64,000 nt of DNA from Spirosoma sordidisoli (GTDB taxonomy: Bacteria; Bacteroidota; Bacteroidia; Cytophagales; Spirosomataceae): contig NZ_SBLB01000008.1 of the NCBI RefSeq assembly GCF_004138325.1, positions 1 through 64,000 on the forward strand, given 5' to 3'. The notes beneath the pieces were generated by a model that worked only from the letters and a program-made list of their open reading frames with translations, did not search any database and was not told the origin of the DNA. The position numbers and the translations under genes are program-made. How positions within the stretch are numbered: the first letter of the stretch is position 1; the number at the start of each line of letters is the position of its first letter. Below, in pieces: positions 43,102 through 52,022 of this stretch.

Positions 43102-43608
43102 TCAGGGGGGTGTCGGTACGCCGTACGTTTTTTCGGTCAGGCTCACCGACGGCCCGAAGAGTCCGCGCCGGATGCGAACCTGAAACAGGTTGTCGTAATC
43201 GCCCGACGCAATTTTAGCGGCCCTTGGCTGCGCACCCAGCGCCTGCGTAATCTCCAGAATGGTGTTGCTATGCCCCACTACCAGCACCGACTGCCGCCGG
43301 ATGCGTTTAACCCGCCCCGCCACATCGCTGATGGACTTGGTCGAATAGCTGACGATCGGGAGCCGGAGCCGGGTGGCCAGCGGTTCGGCCGTCTGGCGGG
43401 TGCGCCGGTAGGGCGTCGTAAAAATAGAGTCGATTCCCGCGCGGGCCAGGGTGTCGGCCAGGGCCAGCGCGCGCTGGCGCCCGGCCGGGCTCAGATCGGT
43501 CGAGTCGGTTTCGTCCACTTTCTCGGCATGGCGCACCACATAAACTGTAGTTGTCGAGCAACCCGTAGCCAGCCAGCAGCCGATCAGTAATCCGTAGATA
43601 AAGCGCAT
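43102..43608 (-). CDS. Histidine phosphatase family lipoprotein
   Basis: A protein of about 168 residues starting MRFIYGLLIGCWLATGC, a lipoprotein signal with LATGC as lipobox. The catalytic motif is VVRHAEKVDE (phosphorylated His). IFTTPYRRTRQTAEPLATRL follows, with the second Arg, then VLVVGHSNTILEITQAL with the second His. It is of the small SixA/phosphoglycerate-mutase-like type, here placed outside the cytoplasm. The substrate is unknown. Upstream GTG codons up to 43632 are less likely starts. Confidence 0.85.
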   Translation of the reverse strand: MRFIYGLLIGCWLATGCSTTTVYVVRHAEKVDETDSTDLSPAGRQRALALADTLARAGIDSIFTTPYRRTRQTAEPLATRLRLPIVSYSTKSISDVAGRVKRIRRQSVLVVGHSNTILEITQALGAQPRAAKIASGDYDNLFQVRIRRGLFGPSVSLTEKTYGVPTPP

Positions 43609-43640
43609 CGTTCTTTTACTATTTTGTCTCACAATGATAC

Positions 43641-43672
43641 AAAAAAAAGTCCCCGGCTGTAAACCAGGGACT
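43641..43672 (-). terminator. Intrinsic terminator after DUF1080 gene
   Basis: On the minus strand AGTCCCTGG pairs with CCGGGGACT (one mismatch) around a TTTACAG loop. A run of eight T follows. It lies 27 bases past the stop of the minus-strand DUF1080 gene. Confidence 0.75.
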
Positions 43673-43698
43673 CTTACTTGACAGACTATAGACTGGGG

Positions 43699-44487
43699 TT
43701 ACAGTTCGCGCACCCAGATGTTGCGGAAACCAACGGGGTTGCCGTGATCCTGCAGGATGAGGGGGCCTTTGCCGTGTGCCTGCACTTTGGGGTAGCCGAT
43801 ATATTCGGTAGTGCCGCGGATGGCTACGTGGTTCTGCACCAGTACGCCGTTCAGCAGTACAGTTACGAAAGCAGGCTCCAGCATGAGTCCGGCTTTGTTG
43901 AAGCGCGGAGCCGTATAAATGATATCATAGCTCTGCCACTCGCCGGGCTTACGGCTGGGGTTAGCCAGCGGAATAGCCTGCTTATAGATCGAGCCAACCA
44001 TCCCGTTTACGTAGGTTGGGTTGTTGTAGTTATCCAGTACCTGCAGTTCATAGCGGCCCTGCAGAAAGATTCCGCTGTTGCCCCGGCCCTGGCCGTTGCC
44101 TTCTACTTTGGCGGGCGTCTGGAACTCGATGTGCAGCTGCATGTCGCCGAACTCCTGCTTGGTTTTGGCCGACGATGCGGTAGACGAGTACAGGACACCA
44201 TCGCGCACCGGCCACTTCAGCGGATCCGTGCTATTAGTTGGGTTATAGCCTTTGTTAGCGACCCACTGATCGGCATTGCGACCGTCGAACAGGATAATCG
44301 CGTCGGAGGGCGGGGTGGTACCGGCCGTACTGCCCGAGTAGGTGCCGGGTGTCACAACGGGCGGAACGGGTTCCCAGATTTCGGTCGACTCGGGCGTTTG
44401 TTTTTTAGGTTCGGTCTGGGCAGAAGCCTGGTTCATTACGAATAAGCTGGCTACACCAAAAACCAGCCATGTGGGCACATTTCTCAT
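43699..44487 (-). CDS. DUF1080 (3-keto-disaccharide hydrolase type) secreted protein
   Basis: A protein of about 262 residues starting MRNVPTWLVFGVASLFVMNQ ASA, a signal peptide. The single DUF1080 jelly-roll shows AIILFDGRNADQWVA, FGDMQLHIEFQTPAKVEGNG, GNSGIFLQGRYELQVLDNYN, NPSRKPGEWQSYDIIYTAPR and AFVTVLLNGVLVQNHVAIRG. Family members cleave 3-keto-glycosides or bind related sugars in the periplasm. It is divergent from a second, longer DUF1080 gene, sharing a 111-base promoter region. Confidence 0.88.
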   Translation of the reverse strand: MRNVPTWLVFGVASLFVMNQASAQTEPKKQTPESTEIWEPVPPVVTPGTYSGSTAGTTPPSDAIILFDGRNADQWVANKGYNPTNSTDPLKWPVRDGVLYSSTASSAKTKQEFGDMQLHIEFQTPAKVEGNGQGRGNSGIFLQGRYELQVLDNYNNPTYVNGMVGSIYKQAIPLANPSRKPGEWQSYDIIYTAPRFNKAGLMLEPAFVTVLLNGVLVQNHVAIRGTTEYIGYPKVQAHGKGPLILQDHGNPVGFRNIWVREL

Positions 44488-44558
44488 GGAAAAAGAAAGG
44501 GGGTTAATTGACATTCAAAGATAGGGTAAAAGGCACATTACGGCTTTTTTTCCTCAAA

Positions 44559-44593
44559 AATTGGTAAATTTCAGCCCCCAAATTTTTCCAATT
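44559..44593. promoter_or_regulatory. Inverted repeat in the shared DUF1080 promoter region
   Basis: AATTGG (44559-44564) pairs with CCAATT (44588-44593), and AAATTT (44566-44571) with AAATTT (44580-44585), around CAGCCCCC. It lies five bases before the start codon of the plus-strand gene and could be an operator or a leader hairpin. Confidence 0.35.
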
Positions 44594-44598
44594 GCTAC

Positions 44599-46482
44599 AT
44601 GATCAAACTTTCACGAATGGCTCGCTTCGGCGGGCTGATGGGTATCGGCTGGACGCTGAGCACGGGGCTTCTTACGGCTCAGCCCGCCCCCACACCCGGT
44701 ATTCCGCTCACGCTCAACGACCTCAGTGCGTTTAAACCCGCAGCCGCTCACTGGCGAGTGGTGGGTGCCGTTCGCGCGGACCTGAACAAACCCAATACGC
44801 TCATTATCGACAAGGGAACCGGTATTGTGGTGGCTCAGCCAACCCCCGCCAAACCCGGTCAGCCAACCGACCCGAAGGCCAGCCTGTTTACCACCTTCGA
44901 CCACGGCGACGTTGATGTCGAACTCGATTACCTGCTGGCGTCCAAATCCAACTCGGGCGTTTATCTGCAGGGCCGCTACGAAGTACAGCTGTTTGACAGC
45001 TGGGATATCCGTACCCCCAAAACCATCGACAACGGTTCGATCTACGAACGCTGGGATCCCAAACGGGGCGAAGGTCGCTATGGCTACGACGGCCACCCCG
45101 CCCGCCAGAACGCCAGCCGCGCACCAGGGCTGTGGCAGCATCTGAAAATATCGTTCCAGGCTCCGCGCTTCAACGCCAACGGCCAGAAAACCCAGAACGC
45201 CCGCATGGTTCGGGTCGAACTGAACGGGGTTGTCATTCACGAAGATGTTGAACTGACCGGCCCTACCCGCGCAGCCGCTTTCGACGACGAGAAACCGACC
45301 GGCCCGCTGATGCTCCAGGGTGATCACGGCCCCGTGGCGTTCCGCAACATCCGGTACGTCAGTTACGATAAACCCCGGCCCGAACTGCGTGACCTGAAAT
45401 ACGCGGTTTACAAAGGCAAGTATGAAAAGGAACCCCAGTACGACAAAACCGCCCCCGAGTCGGAGGGCACCTCAACCATACTGTCATCGTCGGTAAGCCG
45501 GATTCCGAACGAGTTCCTGATTCGCTATACGGGCACCCTGCGCGTGAGCGAACCCGGCGAGTACCGCTTCAACCTGGGCGTACCAGGGGGTGGGGGTCTG
45601 CTGAAAATCAACAATCAGCAGCTCATTGGGCCCGGCCAGTGGAACGGCAGCGGAAAAGCTACCCTGCCTAAAGGCGATCTGCCGTTTGAACTGATGTATA
45701 CCAAGTTCGTCGACTGGACCAAGCCCGCGCTGGGCCTGACCGTTGCGGGTCCCGGCATTCGGGAGTACGTCATCAGCGACCAAAACGGGGGCGACGGCGA
45801 AGAAACCGACCCGATCGTAGTCGATGCACCGACCAGCACCGTCCTGCGTAGCTTCATGGATATGCCGGGCGAGAAAAACGCCCAGGGCGGCACCCTGCGC
45901 ATTACCCATGCCGTATCGGTAGGCAGCCCGGATATTGTACACTATACCTACGATCTGGACAAAGGCGCCCTGGCCCAGGTATGGCGGGGGGCGTTTCTCG
46001 ATGCCACGCCCATGTGGCACGACCGGGGCGACGGTTCGTCGCGGCCCCGTGGTATGGTACAGCGCCTGGGAGCACCGGTGCTGTTTCTGACCCAGCTGGC
46101 ATCGACCCAGATGGCCTGGCCAACCGACACGACCGGTTCGGGTTTCCGGCCCAAAGGCTACGCCCTCGACGCCAGCGATCTGCCGACCTTCCGTTACCAG
46201 AGTTTCGGCGCATCGGTCGATGATAAGATTCGGGTGCTGCCCGAAGGACAGGGCGTTCGGCGGGAGGTGACCATTACCAATCCGGCCAGCAACCTCTACG
46301 CCCGGCTGGCCAGCGGCATGCGCATCAGCGCCCTGGAAAACGGCCTGTACGTTATTGACGACCAGCACTACGTCCGCATCGATGACCTCGGCGGTGCCAA
46401 ACCGACCGTCCGCGAAAGCAATGGCCGACAGGAGCTGATTGTACCGGTAAAAGGCAAAGTGGTTTATTCGATCCTGTTCTAA
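44599..46482 (+). CDS. DUF1080 protein with additional C-terminal PA14-like and beta domains
   Basis: A 627-residue secreted protein with a signal peptide (MARFGGLMGIGWTLSTGLLTA region). The DUF1080 domain at about 25-255 has VDVELDYLLASKSNSGVYLQ and GRYEVQLFDSWD, then RAPGLWQHLKISFQAPRFNA and LMLQGDHGPVAFRNIRY. A PA14-like segment at about 265-390 contains RVSEPGEYRFNLGVPGGGG and LPFELMYTKFVDWTKPALGL. The rest is a beta-rich region of unknown fold. It lies 26 bases upstream of the cytochrome c/propeller gene, so the two act together, probably in processing of oxidised sugars. Confidence 0.85.
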   Translation: MIKLSRMARFGGLMGIGWTLSTGLLTAQPAPTPGIPLTLNDLSAFKPAAAHWRVVGAVRADLNKPNTLIIDKGTGIVVAQPTPAKPGQPTDPKASLFTTFDHGDVDVELDYLLASKSNSGVYLQGRYEVQLFDSWDIRTPKTIDNGSIYERWDPKRGEGRYGYDGHPARQNASRAPGLWQHLKISFQAPRFNANGQKTQNARMVRVELNGVVIHEDVELTGPTRAAAFDDEKPTGPLMLQGDHGPVAFRNIRYVSYDKPRPELRDLKYAVYKGKYEKEPQYDKTAPESEGTSTILSSSVSRIPNEFLIRYTGTLRVSEPGEYRFNLGVPGGGGLLKINNQQLIGPGQWNGSGKATLPKGDLPFELMYTKFVDWTKPALGLTVAGPGIREYVISDQNGGDGEETDPIVVDAPTSTVLRSFMDMPGEKNAQGGTLRITHAVSVGSPDIVHYTYDLDKGALAQVWRGAFLDATPMWHDRGDGSSRPRGMVQRLGAPVLFLTQLASTQMAWPTDTTGSGFRPKGYALDASDLPTFRYQSFGASVDDKIRVLPEGQGVRREVTITNPASNLYARLASGMRISALENGLYVIDDQHYVRIDDLGGAKPTVRESNGRQELIVPVKGKVVYSILF

Positions 46483-46508
46483 ACCACTCCTCCCCCATCT
46501 TACGTACC

Positions 46509-48548
46509 ATGAAAAAATTACTCACAACCTTCCTGGCCGTTGCCAGTCTGGCAGCCGTTCGGGCGCAGGAGTCGCCCAAGGAAGAGGATTTCTTTAAAAT
46601 TCTTAAGGTTACGGCCCCCGAAGGCACCCTGCTCGAAGTAGGTGGACTGGCCACCCTGCCCGACGGGAGTCTGGGCGTGGCGACGCGCCGGGGCGACGTC
46701 TGGATCGTTGAAAACCCGACGAGCCGCAAACCCTATTTCCGCAAGTTTGCATCGGGTCTGCACGAGATTCTGGGGCTTACCTATAAAGATGGGGCGCTCT
46801 ACTGCGCCCAGCGGGGCGAACTGACCCGGCTGGTCGATACCGATCAGAACGGGAAAGCCGACCTCTTCGAGACCGTTTATGCCTGGCCGCTCTCGGGCCA
46901 TTACCACGAGTATAGCTTCGGCCCCAAGGTGGCACCCGACGGGCAGTTCTTCGTAACGGGTAACGTAGCCTTCGGTGACGAAGAGTGGTGGCGGGGCGAA
47001 AGCCGGGTTCCCTGGCGCGGCTGGACGATGAAGATCAGCGAAAACGGCAGCATGCAGCCCTGGGCAACCGGGATGCGCTCTCCCTGCGGGCTGGGCATCT
47101 ACGACGGTGAGCTTTTCTACGCCGACAACCAGGGCGACTGGATGGGATCGGGCGGTATTGTTCACGTGAAGCGGGGCTCGTTTGTGGGCCACCCTGCCGG
47201 TCTGCGCTGGACCGGTGCCGCCAACTCACCCGTGAAACTCACCGCCGAGCAGTTCAACGCCAAGATCGACGAGCGTCGGCGCCGGGACGAAAATGGCCGG
47301 GCCATCAAACCCGAAAACGTAGTGAACGAAACGCCCACCCTTCTCTATACGATGAAGGATCAGTTTCCGAACGCCGACATCCAAACGCCATCGGTCTGGT
47401 TACCGCACGGTATTCTGGGCATTTCGAACTCGGAGATTCTGGAGATTCCGGAGGGTACGTTCGGGCCGTTTGCGGGTCAGCTGCTGGTGGGCGATCAGGG
47501 CATGAGCAAGATCTCCCGCGTGTTTATGGAGAAGGTAAACGGCGAGTACCAGGGCGGTGCCATCGAGTTCCGCAACGGGTTCCGGTCGGGCGTACTGCGC
47601 ATGGCCTGGGGTAAAGACGGCTCGCTGTTTGTGGGCGAAACCAACCGGGGCTGGGGATCGGCCGGCGAAGCCAACGAGGGTCTGCAGCGACTCGTCTGGA
47701 ACAACGCCCTGCCGTTCGAAATGCGCACAGTGAAGGCCATGCCCGACGGGTTCGAAGTGGAGTTCACCTCGCCCGTTGACCGCAAGTCGGCCGAGGATCT
47801 GGCATCGTACCGGGTAGAGAGTTTCATCTATAAATACCATTCTGTATACGGTAGCCCGACCATCAACAAGGAAGCACTGCCGCTGAAAGGGGTAAAAGTA
47901 TCGGCCGACGGCATGAAGGCCCGGCTGATCGTGGGCGACCTGCGTCGGTACTACATCCACCAGCTGACGCTCGATGGCGTTCGGGGCGCCCAGGGTTCCT
48001 ATTCGCTCGTTCATCCGATTGCGTACTACACGCTCAACAACATTCCCGACGGTCAGAAACTGGCCCTGAGCGAAGTGAGTACGACCAACTCGGCCGCTGC
48101 TCCGGCAGCTGCCCCCGCGACTGCGGCACCAGCCGGCCGGAAAGCCACCCCGGCCAAAGCAGGAACTCCTGCCAAACCAGGCACCAAAGCTGACCCCACG
48201 CGTGGAGCTAAACCCAAACTGGTAGAAGGACAGGCCGTTACGATGGCCAAAGCGCCTACCTACGATGAGGTAAAAGGCCTCCTGACCCGCCATACCTGCC
48301 TGGCCTGCCACCAGACCAACAAACGGCAGGTCGGTCCGGCCTATGTCGACGTGGCTAAACGGAAATACACCAATGATCAGATCGTTGACCTGATCTACAA
48401 CCCCAAGCCACAAAACTGGCCGGATTACGCTACCGAAATGCCGCCTATGCCGCAGGTACCGAAAGCCGATGCGCTCAAGATTGCGGCCTGGATCAACTCG
48501 CTGTCAACGACTGGCAGCAGCTCATCAGCCGGAGCCCCCAAGCCCTGA
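46509..48548 (+). CDS. Beta-propeller (sorbosone dehydrogenase-like) protein with C-terminal cytochrome c
   Basis: A 679-residue periplasmic protein. After the signal peptide (MKKLLTTFLAVASLAAVRAQ) comes a propeller at about 30-420, as in glucose/sorbosone dehydrogenases, with GGLATLPDGSLGVATRRGDV and HEYSFGPKVAPDGQFFVTGN. A beta domain and an Ala/Pro/Lys-rich linker at about 515-575 follow. A class I cytochrome c has HTCLACHQ (Cys597, Cys600, His601) and a likely axial Met in TEMPPMPQ. The heme suggests electron transfer from sugar oxidation to the respiratory chain. A strong terminator follows. Confidence 0.88.
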   Translation: MKKLLTTFLAVASLAAVRAQESPKEEDFFKILKVTAPEGTLLEVGGLATLPDGSLGVATRRGDVWIVENPTSRKPYFRKFASGLHEILGLTYKDGALYCAQRGELTRLVDTDQNGKADLFETVYAWPLSGHYHEYSFGPKVAPDGQFFVTGNVAFGDEEWWRGESRVPWRGWTMKISENGSMQPWATGMRSPCGLGIYDGELFYADNQGDWMGSGGIVHVKRGSFVGHPAGLRWTGAANSPVKLTAEQFNAKIDERRRRDENGRAIKPENVVNETPTLLYTMKDQFPNADIQTPSVWLPHGILGISNSEILEIPEGTFGPFAGQLLVGDQGMSKISRVFMEKVNGEYQGGAIEFRNGFRSGVLRMAWGKDGSLFVGETNRGWGSAGEANEGLQRLVWNNALPFEMRTVKAMPDGFEVEFTSPVDRKSAEDLASYRVESFIYKYHSVYGSPTINKEALPLKGVKVSADGMKARLIVGDLRRYYIHQLTLDGVRGAQGSYSLVHPIAYYTLNNIPDGQKLALSEVSTTNSAAAPAAAPATAAPAGRKATPAKAGTPAKPGTKADPTRGAKPKLVEGQAVTMAKAPTYDEVKGLLTRHTCLACHQTNKRQVGPAYVDVAKRKYTNDQIVDLIYNPKPQNWPDYATEMPPMPQVPKADALKIAAWINSLSTTGSSSSAGAPKP

Positions 48549-48593
48549 ACGGTCGTGGCTACAGCCCGCTTGTAAAAAACGATACTATGCGGC

Positions 48594-48628
48594 AAAAACG
48601 CCCGGACCTGTAGGTTCGGGCGTTTTTT
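48594..48628 (+). terminator. Intrinsic terminator after cytochrome c gene
   Basis: AAAAACGCCCGGACC (48594-48608) pairs with GGTTCGGGCGTTTTT (48613-48627) with one G-T pair. T-rich on both sides, so it may work in both directions. It lies 46 bases after the stop. Confidence 0.85.
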
Positions 48629-48793
48629 GGTAACAGGCTTGTCATCAGGTGAGCTATACGCAGCTTTTTCCTGAAATTACTCATCGAACTATAGTAGAAA
48701 ATACGTGCACAGGGGCTTTATCTGGCTTGGTAATCTACCAAGAAATAGTTGCGTTATTCAAACAAGAGAACAGTAACTTATAAATAACCCTGT

Positions 48794-51700
48794 ATGAAAT
48801 ACCATTTACTAACCCAATCAACAGGCACGTTGCGTGCGCTGCTGTGGGCGCTGCTTCTGCTCACCACCGCTGTTACGCACGCACAGGACCGCCGGATAAC
48901 AGGCCGCATAACCTCCGGAAAAGATCAGACGCCTATTCCGGGCGTTAACGTGTTGATCAAAAACACCCAGACGGGTACTACCTCCGATGCAGACGGCAAC
49001 TACGCGCTGAGCGTCTCGCCAAATGCTACGCTGGTCTTCAGTGCCATCGGATACGTGGGCCGGGAGGTAGCCGTCGGTAACCAGTCGCAAGTGAATGTCA
49101 GCCTGCAGGAAGGGGAACAGAACCTGAACGAGGTCGTTGTAACGGCACTCGGTATCAAGAAAGAAGCCAAACGCCTGGGCTACGCCACCGCTACGGTGAG
49201 CCCGGAACAGGTAACGACCAACCGGACGGTGAACTTCATGAACGCCCTGCAGGGCAAAATTGCCGGGGTTAACATCAGCAGCCTGGGTACCGGCGCTGCG
49301 GGCACCAGCAAGATCCGGATTCGGGGTCAGTCGTCATTTTCGGGGCAGAACAGCCCGCTCATCGTAGTGAACGGCGTACCGATCGATAATACGAACTTTG
49401 GCCAGAACAACGGCAACACCGGCGGTGACAACTCCATCGGCAACCGCGACCGCAACTACTCCGACGGGGGCGATGGCCTGTCGTCGATCAACCCGGACGA
49501 TATTCAGGAGATGACCGTGCTGAAAGGTGGTACCGCAGCGGCCCTGTACGGCTCGCGGGCCAAGGACGGCGCTATCCTGATTACCACCAAAACAAAAGCC
49601 AGCGGCCAGGGTATCGGCGTTACCTATAACACCAACTTCACCACCGATACGCCCCTCGACTTTACAGATTATCAGTACGAATACGGCCAGGGTGAATACG
49701 GCGTACGGCCAACGGCACCTAACCCAACATCGGGCGTGTGGAGCTTCGGCGAAAAGTTTGCGGGGCAGACCCAGGTGCTGTTTGGGGGCGTTACCGTTCC
49801 TTACGAGCCAGTTCGGGATCGGATCGCCAAGTTCTACCGCACCGGCTCTACCTGGACCAACTCGGTAGCGGTTTCGTCGGGCAGCGAGAAAGGCGGGTTC
49901 AACCTATCCGTTTCCAATACCGACAACAAGGGTATTGTGCGCAACAACACCTTCAACCGGAAAACCATCAACCTGGGCTTCAACTATAATATCGCGCCCA
50001 AGCTGAACGTGTCGGGAACGTTGAACTACTCCAACGAGTACAACAAAAACCCGCCCCAGATCGCCCAGCAGGATAACAGTACCCCTACGGTTATCTACAC
50101 CCTGGCCAACTCGATGCCGCTCGACGTGCTGGAAGCCAACCAGATCAACCCGGCTACGGGCAATGAATTTATCTACTCGCGCTTCCAGAACCGAACCAAC
50201 CCGTACTTCGTGCTGAACCGGAAATTCGAGACCATCCGGCGCGACCGCCTGTTCGGCAACCTGACCGCCCGCTATAACTTCACCGACTGGCTCTACGCGC
50301 AGGTTCGGGTTGGTCAGGATTACTGGTCGCGGGATCAGGACTACAACTTCCCGACCGGACAGGCATCGCTCTCTGCCGCACCCGCCGGGTTTGTTAACGG
50401 GGCTTACGTGCAGGAGGCCCGCCGGTTCCGCGAACTCAACAGCGACTTCCTGATTGGGGCCAACCGGACCTTCGGCAAATTTGGTGTTGACCTGACAGCG
50501 GGCGGCAACCAGCTCTACCGCCGGAGCGACCTGAACAGCGTACAGGTAACCGACTTCATTATCCGGGATCTGTATACCCCCCAGAACGGCCGTCTGAAAG
50601 ACCCCACCTTCGGGCTGAGCGAGCGGAAAGTTAACTCCCTCTATGGAGCCGCCGAATTCTCTTATAACGACTACCTGTTCCTTGGCGTTACGGGCCGCAA
50701 CGACTGGTTCTCGACCCTGGCTCCGGCTAACCGCAGTATTCTGTACACGTCGGTAACGGGTAGCTTCGTGTTCTCGCAGGCGTTCAACAACCTGCCTTCC
50801 TGGCTGAACTTCGGAAAGCTCCGGGGCGCCTATGCCGAGGTGGGTAGCGACGGGGACGTAGCGCCCTATTCCAACAACCTGTTCTACGGCGTCAATGCCA
50901 ACCTGTTTCAGGGACAGCCGCTGGCGTTCGTTACCTCCAATACCATTCCCAGCGCCAGCCTGAGACCAAGCCGGACCACCGAGACCGAATTAGGCCTTGA
51001 GTTACGGATGTTCAACCGGCGCGTTGGCCTCGACCTGGCCGTTTACAACAAAATAACGAGCGATCAGATTGTTGCCGCTCAGTCGTCTGACGCATCGGGC
51101 TATACCAGCACCCTGATCAACAGCGGGCAGAGCCGCAACCGGGGTATCGAAGTATTGCTGAACCTGACTCCGATCCAGAGCACCAATTTCAAGTGGGACA
51201 TAACCCTGAACGGTTCGTATAACGAGACCAAACTCCTCAAGCTGCTGACCGACGACGACGGTAGCCCCGAAAAAGACTACAACAAGGACAAGCAGGCCGA
51301 ACAGATCGTGGTCGGTAACGGCATCTATGTTGGTGAGCTGCGCCACGTGGTAGGCCAGCCGCTGGGTCAGCTTTATACCTTCGGCTACCTCCGCGATGCG
51401 CAGGGCCGGATTGTGCACGATGGCAGCGGACTACCCGCCCGTACGGCAACGCCCATCTCGTTTGGTTCAGCCCTGCCCAAGTACGTAGGCGGTATCACGA
51501 ACGCGTTCACTTACAAAGGCCTTAACCTGTCTGTCCTGATCGACTTCAAGCTGGGTGGAAAAATGATTTCGGGCACCAACCTGAATGCGTACCGGCATGG
51601 CCTTCATAAAGAGTCGCTGGTTGGTCGGGGCGACGCCGACAACAAGATGGTGGGCGTCGGCGTGAACGACAAAGGCGAAACCAACGCGGTTCGTGCCTTC

Positions 51701-52006
51701 GTGCAGGATTACTATTCGGTGGGCCGGTCGAGAAGTCTGGGCGAGCAGGTAGTTTACGACGCCGGTTTCTGGAAACTGCGCCAGATCTCGCTCGGGTACG
51801 ACTTCACCCGGTTCTTACCCAAAAACCTGTTTATCAAAGGTGTCCGGCTCAACGTGGTATCGAACAACGTAGCCGTGCTGAAGAAGTGGGTCCCCAATAT
51901 CGACCCGGAGCAATTCGGCTTTAGCTCAGACAACCTGATCGGTCTGGAATCGACAGGCCTACCCATAACCCGGAGCACCGGTTTCAACCTCAATGTCAGA
52001 TTCTAA
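48794..52006 (+). CDS. SusC/RagA-family TonB-dependent outer-membrane transporter
   Basis: A 1070-residue protein. A signal peptide is followed by a carboxypeptidase D regulatory-like domain at about 33-115 (RRITGRITSGKDQTPIPGVN). The SusC motif LNEVVVTALGIKKEAKRLGY comes next. The plug domain has ALQGKIAGVNISSLGTGAAG, IRIRGQSSFSGQNSPLIVVN and MTVLKGGTAAALYGSRAKDG, and a 22-strand barrel ends in STGFNLNVRF. It imports a large ligand, usually an oligosaccharide, using TonB energy. It is paired with the SusD gene 16 bases downstream. The DUF1080/cytochrome operon just upstream suggests a glycoside as ligand. Confidence 0.95.
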   Translation: MKYHLLTQSTGTLRALLWALLLLTTAVTHAQDRRITGRITSGKDQTPIPGVNVLIKNTQTGTTSDADGNYALSVSPNATLVFSAIGYVGREVAVGNQSQVNVSLQEGEQNLNEVVVTALGIKKEAKRLGYATATVSPEQVTTNRTVNFMNALQGKIAGVNISSLGTGAAGTSKIRIRGQSSFSGQNSPLIVVNGVPIDNTNFGQNNGNTGGDNSIGNRDRNYSDGGDGLSSINPDDIQEMTVLKGGTAAALYGSRAKDGAILITTKTKASGQGIGVTYNTNFTTDTPLDFTDYQYEYGQGEYGVRPTAPNPTSGVWSFGEKFAGQTQVLFGGVTVPYEPVRDRIAKFYRTGSTWTNSVAVSSGSEKGGFNLSVSNTDNKGIVRNNTFNRKTINLGFNYNIAPKLNVSGTLNYSNEYNKNPPQIAQQDNSTPTVIYTLANSMPLDVLEANQINPATGNEFIYSRFQNRTNPYFVLNRKFETIRRDRLFGNLTARYNFTDWLYAQVRVGQDYWSRDQDYNFPTGQASLSAAPAGFVNGAYVQEARRFRELNSDFLIGANRTFGKFGVDLTAGGNQLYRRSDLNSVQVTDFIIRDLYTPQNGRLKDPTFGLSERKVNSLYGAAEFSYNDYLFLGVTGRNDWFSTLAPANRSILYTSVTGSFVFSQAFNNLPSWLNFGKLRGAYAEVGSDGDVAPYSNNLFYGVNANLFQGQPLAFVTSNTIPSASLRPSRTTETELGLELRMFNRRVGLDLAVYNKITSDQIVAAQSSDASGYTSTLINSGQSRNRGIEVLLNLTPIQSTNFKWDITLNGSYNETKLLKLLTDDDGSPEKDYNKDKQAEQIVVGNGIYVGELRHVVGQPLGQLYTFGYLRDAQGRIVHDGSGLPARTATPISFGSALPKYVGGITNAFTYKGLNLSVLIDFKLGGKMISGTNLNAYRHGLHKESLVGRGDADNKMVGVGVNDKGETNAVRAFVQDYYSVGRSRSLGEQVVYDAGFWKLRQISLGYDFTRFLPKNLFIKGVRLNVVSNNVAVLKKWVPNIDPEQFGFSSDNLIGLESTGLPITRSTGFNLNVRF

Positions 52007-52022
52007 TTCTCAGACAGCATCC

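Noticed and set aside
48549-48793. A riboswitch or small RNA upstream of susC
   Set aside because: Apart from the terminator at 48594-48628, no stable structure or conserved motif could be recognised by eye in the AT-rich leader.
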